Shown: positions 22,264 to 25,701 of the stretch, piece by piece | Numbering within the stretch: position 1 is the first letter of the stretch | How the letters are laid out: every line of letters starts with the position of its first letter | DNA from: Pontimonas sp964350865 | Lineage (GTDB): Bacteria > Actinomycetota > Actinomycetes > Actinomycetales > Microbacteriaceae | Direction: 5' to 3' | Assembly (NCBI GenBank): GCA_964350865.1 | Contig: CAYGLJ010000014.1 | Location: 1-25,701 of the forward strand | DNA length: 25,701 nucleotides | Program-made: the position numbers and the translations under genes | The notes under the pieces: model-generated | Seen by the model: the letters and a program-made list of their open reading frames with translations, nothing else | Databases searched by the model: none | What the model was told of the DNA's origin: nothing

Positions 22264-23217
22264 CTACACCCCCGCTCTCTTGAGAAGATCCTCTCGAGGG
22301 TTCTCCTTGGGCAGCGCCGCCATCAGTTTCTCGAGGTGACCCTGAGCGACCTTGGACAGGTGGGCGGGGACCGCCACCTGCAACTCCACCAGGAGATCAC
22401 CGAGAGCTGCTCCCGCCCGAACTCCATGTCCCTTAACCCTCAGGACTTTGCCACTGGGGGTTCCCGCAGGCACCTTGACCTTCACGATTTCGCCCTCAAT
22501 AGTGGGAACTTCGATCGTTGCCCCGAGCGTTGCCTCGCCAAACGTAATAGGCACCTCAACACGAAGGTTGTCGCCTTCCCGACCAAAAATCTGGTGCTTG
22601 GGAACACCGACCGTGATGATCACATCACCGGCCTTTCCGCCATCGGGGCTGGGGTGCCCTTTGCCTCGGATACGAATCTTCTGGCCATCTTTCACCCCTG
22701 CTGGGACGCGTGCGGTGATTTTCTTCCCACCGGGACCCTCCAGCGATATCTCTGTTCCCTTGAGAGCGGTGGGGAGATCCAGTGTCACGCGGGAAATAAC
22801 GTCGCGGCCCTTGGTGGGTTCGCGATAACCCGAGAACCCTCCTTGCCCTCCACCGAACAAACCGGAAAACAGATCGCCAAAATCGGCGCTCTGCGCACCA
22901 CGTGGAGCGCCCCCAAACATTCCGCCGAAGACATCATCGAAGCCGCCAGCTCCGCCACCCGCGGTGAACCGTGGCCGGCCCGCCTGCATGGCGCGAATCT
23001 GGTCATACTCAGCACGCTGCTGATCATCAGAGAGGACCGAGTAGGCCTCAGAGATCTCTTTGAAGCGCGCCTCCGCGGAAGCATCGCCCGGATTTGAATC
23101 AGGGTGGAATTGTCGGGCGAGCGAACGATAGGTCTTCTTGATCTCCGACACAGGGGCATCTTTGGACACCCCGAGTACCTGATAGAAGTCCTTCTCTAAC
23201 CAATCCTGGCTCGCCAT
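22264..23217 (-). CDS. dnaJ: DnaJ-type co-chaperone without zinc-finger domain
   Basis: This Hsp40 delivers substrates to DnaK and stimulates its ATPase. The 317-residue product has a J domain (about 10-75) with the essential HPD at 38-40 and a glycine/phenylalanine-rich linker (about 83-135). The C-terminal beta domains I and II (about 145-317) include GKGHPSPDGGKAGDVII and KGHGV. The four C-x-x-C-x-G-x-G repeats of class A DnaJ are missing, so it is a class B (CbpA-like) protein. It overlaps no gene; GGGGGTGAGG upstream of the ATG serves as a ribosome-binding site. A class A DnaJ may be encoded elsewhere in the genome. Confidence 0.93.
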   Translation of the reverse strand: MASQDWLEKDFYQVLGVSKDAPVSEIKKTYRSLARQFHPDSNPGDASAEARFKEISEAYSVLSDDQQRAEYDQIRAMQAGRPRFTAGGGAGGFDDVFGGMFGGAPRGAQSADFGDLFSGLFGGGQGGFSGYREPTKGRDVISRVTLDLPTALKGTEISLEGPGGKKITARVPAGVKDGQKIRIRGKGHPSPDGGKAGDVIITVGVPKHQIFGREGDNLRVEVPITFGEATLGATIEVPTIEGEIVKVKVPAGTPSGKVLRVKGHGVRAGAALGDLLVELQVAVPAHLSKVAQGHLEKLMAALPKENPREDLLKRAGV

Positions 23218-23228
23218 TACCTCACCCC

Positions 23229-23822
23229 CTACTCGTCCGCTGGAACCTTAACGGCAACCTTGGCGGCACGAATCAAACGCTCACCGAGGGTGTATCCACC
23301 CTCGATCACTTCAGCAACGCTTTCGCCCTTCGCTCCTGCCTCAGGAATACGCACCATTGCCTCGTGGACGGCGGGATCAAACACGTCTCCGACTTCACCC
23401 ACTGGCTTCACGTCATAACGCTCAAAACTGGAGCGCAATTTCTGGGCGACCAATTCCAAAGGCGTCCCGGCTAAATCACCGTGTGCTTCGGCGCGATCCA
23501 GATCATCCATCACCGGAAGCAAGGAACGAATGACCTCGGCAATCACGATTTCCCGATTTGCTTGACGATCACGTTCGACCCGGGTCCGGAAGTTCTGCAA
23601 CTCAGCTTCAGCGCGTGCTGCTCGGTCGCGGTATTCCGCCACCAAGTCCCGCTCCGCTTCCTGGAGCAAGGCCATATCGTCCTCGGAGAGCTCGTCCGAG
23701 GCAGCAGCTGCTGCCTCGGGACGGACCTCTCCGGTTTCGGGGTCGATACGACGCTTGTCCGTGAAGAGTGGCTCCTGTGGTTCCCCGTCCTGCTCGGGCT
23801 GAGGTTCTTTATCGGGTGCCAT
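23229..23822 (-). CDS. grpE: Nucleotide exchange factor GrpE
   Basis: GrpE is the dimeric exchange factor that releases ADP from DnaK. The 197-residue product has an acidic, proline-rich N-terminus (1-45) and a long coiled-coil (about 50-95) with the family segment YRDRAARAEAELQNFRTRVERDR. The C-terminal beta domain has VGEVGDVFDPAVHEAM and EVIEGGYTLGERLIRAAKVAV. The start lies 5 nt after the dnaK stop, and the weak ribosome-binding site overlaps that stop, so translation is probably coupled to dnaK. The extra acidic tail at the N-terminus is common in actinobacteria. Confidence 0.96.
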   Translation of the reverse strand: MAPDKEPQPEQDGEPQEPLFTDKRRIDPETGEVRPEAAAAASDELSEDDMALLQEAERDLVAEYRDRAARAEAELQNFRTRVERDRQANREIVIAEVIRSLLPVMDDLDRAEAHGDLAGTPLELVAQKLRSSFERYDVKPVGEVGDVFDPAVHEAMVRIPEAGAKGESVAEVIEGGYTLGERLIRAAKVAVKVPADE

Positions 23823-23827
23823 GAGAC

Positions 23828-25681
23828 CTACTTCTTGTCGTCGGTGTCGTCGTCCACAACCTCAGCGTCGACAATGTCCTCGTCGTCGCTGGAATCAGCG
23901 CTCTGCTCACCCTCAGCGGCACTCGCCTCGGGTTCAGCCTGGTAGAGCGCTTCACCGAGCTTCGTCTGGCTCGTAGCGAGTGCCTCGACAGCTTTCTTGA
24001 GTGCGTCATCGTCCTCGCCTGCCAACGCCGACTTCAGAGCGTCAACATCTGCCTGCACCTCGGACTTGACGTCATCGGGGAGCTTCTCATCGTTCTCCTT
24101 CAGGATTTTCTCCACGGAGTAAACGAGTTGTTCGGCCTGGTTGCGCTCTTCGGCTGCTTCGCGGCGCTTCTTGTCTTCCGCAGCGTGCTCTTCCGCCTCA
24201 CGAACCATGCGCTCGATGTCTTCCTTAGGCAAGGACGATCCACCGGTGATGGTCATCGACTGCTCTTTGCCGGTTCCCTTGTCCTTCGCGGACACGTGAA
24301 CAATTCCGTTGGCATCGATGTCGAAGGTGACCTCAACCTGAGGGATTCCGCGAGGCGCCGGTGCGATACCGGTGAGCTCGAAAGTTCCCAGTGGTTTGTT
24401 GTCACGAGTGAACTCGCGCTCACCCTGGAACACCTGGATTGACACCGAGGGCTGATTGTCATCCGCCGTGGTGAAGGTTTCACTTCGCTTTGTTGGGATA
24501 GCGGTGTTGCGCTCGATGAGCTTGGTCATGATGCCACCCTTGGTCTCGATTCCGAGGCTCAGGGGGGTGACGTCAATGAGGAGAACATCTTTGCGCTCAC
24601 CCATCAGGACACCGGCTTGCAGGGCCGCACCAACGGCCACAACCTCATCCGGGTTGACGCTCTTGTTAGGCTCCTGGCCGCCGGTGAGCTCAGTCACCAA
24701 GGCCGTGACAGCCGGCATTCTGGTGGATCCACCAACCAATACGACATGAGAGATGTCGGAGAGCTTGACGCCCGCCTCTTTGATGACGTCGTTGAAGGGC
24801 TGCTTGGTTCGCTCCAAGAGGTCCTTCGTGAGCTCCTCGAACTTGGCGCGGGTCAAAGACTCGTCCAGGTTGGCGGGACCGCTCTCCGTCAATGACAGGT
24901 AGGGGAGCTGAATCTGGGTGCTCGATGAGGTCGAGAGTTCCTTCTTAGCCTGCTCAGCTGCCTCCTTAAGACGCTGCTTTGCAATCTTGTCGCTGGATAC
25001 GTCAACACCGGTGGTCTCCTTGAACCTTGTGGCCAAGTAGTCCACGATGCGCTCGTCCCAGTCGTCTCCACCGAGACGGTTGTCACCGGCGGTGGCGCGG
25101 ACCTGAATGGTCGAGAACTCGTCGTCCTTACCCACCTCGAGCAAGCTCACGTCGAAGGTTCCTCCACCGAGGTCGAATACAAGAATGAGCTCGTCTTCTT
25201 TGCCCTTGTCGAGGCCGTAAGCGAGGGCGGCGGCGGTGGGCTCATTGATGATGCGCAGGACGTTCAGGCCGGCGATCTCACCGGCCTCTTTAGTGGCCTG
25301 GCGCTCAGCATCATTGAAGTACGCAGGGACCGTAATAACTGCATCGGTCACCGATTCGCCAAGGTACTGCTCAGCATCACGCTTCAGCTTCGCAAGAATA
25401 CGTGCGGAAATTTCCTGAGGTGTGTACTTCTTGTCGTCAACCTCCATGGTCCAGTCAGTTCCCATGTGACGCTTCACAGACGAGATCGTCCGCTCCACGT
25501 TGGTCACTGCCTGGCGCTTGGCGGTCTCTCCGACGAGAATTTCACCGTCTTTCGTGTACGCCACAACGGAGGGAGTCGTGCGAAGTCCCTCAGCGTTAGC
25601 AATAACGGTGGGCTCGCCACCCTCCAATGCGGAGACCACCGAGTTAGTGGTTCCTAAGTCAATTCCTACTGCGCGTGCCAT
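23828..25681 (-). CDS. dnaK: Chaperone DnaK (Hsp70)
   Basis: DnaK is the central Hsp70 ATPase that binds unfolded segments in the cytosol. The 617-residue product starts with VGIDLGTTNSVV (phosphate-1 loop, residues 5-16). It carries INEPTAAALAYG (145-156), VFDLGGGTFDVSLLEV (168-183), VVLVGGSTRMPAV, the interdomain linker DVLLIDVTP (365-373), the substrate-binding domain and an acidic, poorly structured tail ending in repeated Asp. The nucleotide domain looks short, as in Gram-positive DnaK. AAGGAG lies 8 nt before the ATG, so the gene is complete, but its promoter is outside the window. It is the first gene of the dnaK-grpE-dnaJ-hspR-clpB operon. Confidence 0.98.
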   Translation of the reverse strand: MARAVGIDLGTTNSVVSALEGGEPTVIANAEGLRTTPSVVAYTKDGEILVGETAKRQAVTNVERTISSVKRHMGTDWTMEVDDKKYTPQEISARILAKLKRDAEQYLGESVTDAVITVPAYFNDAERQATKEAGEIAGLNVLRIINEPTAAALAYGLDKGKEDELILVFDLGGGTFDVSLLEVGKDDEFSTIQVRATAGDNRLGGDDWDERIVDYLATRFKETTGVDVSSDKIAKQRLKEAAEQAKKELSTSSSTQIQLPYLSLTESGPANLDESLTRAKFEELTKDLLERTKQPFNDVIKEAGVKLSDISHVVLVGGSTRMPAVTALVTELTGGQEPNKSVNPDEVVAVGAALQAGVLMGERKDVLLIDVTPLSLGIETKGGIMTKLIERNTAIPTKRSETFTTADDNQPSVSIQVFQGEREFTRDNKPLGTFELTGIAPAPRGIPQVEVTFDIDANGIVHVSAKDKGTGKEQSMTITGGSSLPKEDIERMVREAEEHAAEDKKRREAAEERNQAEQLVYSVEKILKENDEKLPDDVKSEVQADVDALKSALAGEDDDALKKAVEALATSQTKLGEALYQAEPEASAAEGEQSADSSDDEDIVDAEVVDDDTDDKK

Positions 25682-25701
25682 CTGGCCTGCTCCTTACTGT
25701 C
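25682..25701 (-). promoter_or_regulatory. dnaK ribosome-binding region
   Basis: On the minus strand AAGGAG (25690-25695) stands 8 nt before the dnaK ATG. Only 20 nt upstream of dnaK are visible, so the promoter and any HspR-binding HAIR site cannot be assessed. Confidence 0.7.

Noticed and set aside
22006..23097. Long plus-strand open frame (363 codons) opposite hspR and dnaJ
   Set aside because: It lies fully antisense to two clear chaperone genes, has no recognisable motif and reads as the shadow of their codon bias.
1..25701. CRISPR arrays, tRNA genes, insertion sequences, prophage or riboswitches
   Set aside because: No regularly spaced repeats, cloverleaf-like regions, transposase or integrase frames, or long structured leaders were seen; gaps between genes are too short to hold them.

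Overview
The window reads as chromosomal housekeeping DNA from a high-GC Gram-positive bacterium, most likely an actinobacterium of the Microbacteriaceae type with a compact, possibly streamlined genome. The signs are the dnaK-grpE-dnaJ-hspR order with a MerR-type HspR repressor, a septum-formation-domain protein, a DUF6421-type protein, a DUF3817 protein between purQ and purL, frequent GTG starts, and many starts preceded at a fixed 6-7 nt by a TANNNT hexamer, which suggests leaderless transcripts. The family placement is inferred from gene content and protein resemblance; no search was run. I see no tRNA or rRNA gene, CRISPR array, insertion sequence, prophage or integration site, and no stretch above about 150 bp lacks a gene.

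Left part (1-7212): a truncated membrane-protein gene and a small sterol-carrier-like gene run leftward. Diverging from them is a purine operon: purD, purC, an SGNH hydrolase, purS, purQ, a DUF3817 membrane protein and purL. Nearly all junctions overlap by 1-4 nt. The one gap, before purS, holds a -10-like hexamer and an 11-codon mini-ORF. PurS, PurQ and the short PurL together form FGAM synthetase.

Middle part (7264-19028): mostly single genes or pairs in alternating orientation. In order they are a YqaJ-like nuclease, chorismate mutase, purA, a LuxR-type response regulator with an unusual multi-pass sensor kinase, a TrmH/SpoU RNA methyltransferase, an orphan beta-class DNA methyltransferase, a septum-formation-like protein with pyrE, exonuclease III, an AEC-family transporter, a DUF6421 protein and a threonine-aldolase-family enzyme. 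The packing is extreme. All five convergent pairs overlap at their 3' ends (4-21 bp). Three divergent pairs share 35-40 bp spacers in which two opposing -10-like hexamers face each other.

Right part (19019-25701): a nitroreductase-family gene, then the leftward heat-shock operon dnaK-grpE-dnaJ-hspR-clpB. ClpB lacks its N-terminal domain and DnaJ lacks the zinc-finger domain. The dnaK promoter, and any HspR operator there, lies beyond the right edge.

I found no clear novel defence system or mobile element. The best leads are the leaderless and face-to-face promoter architecture, the DUF6421 protein with an HxxxH motif, the isolated YqaJ-like nuclease and orphan methyltransferase, the kinase with two membrane blocks, and the mini-ORF coupled to purS.
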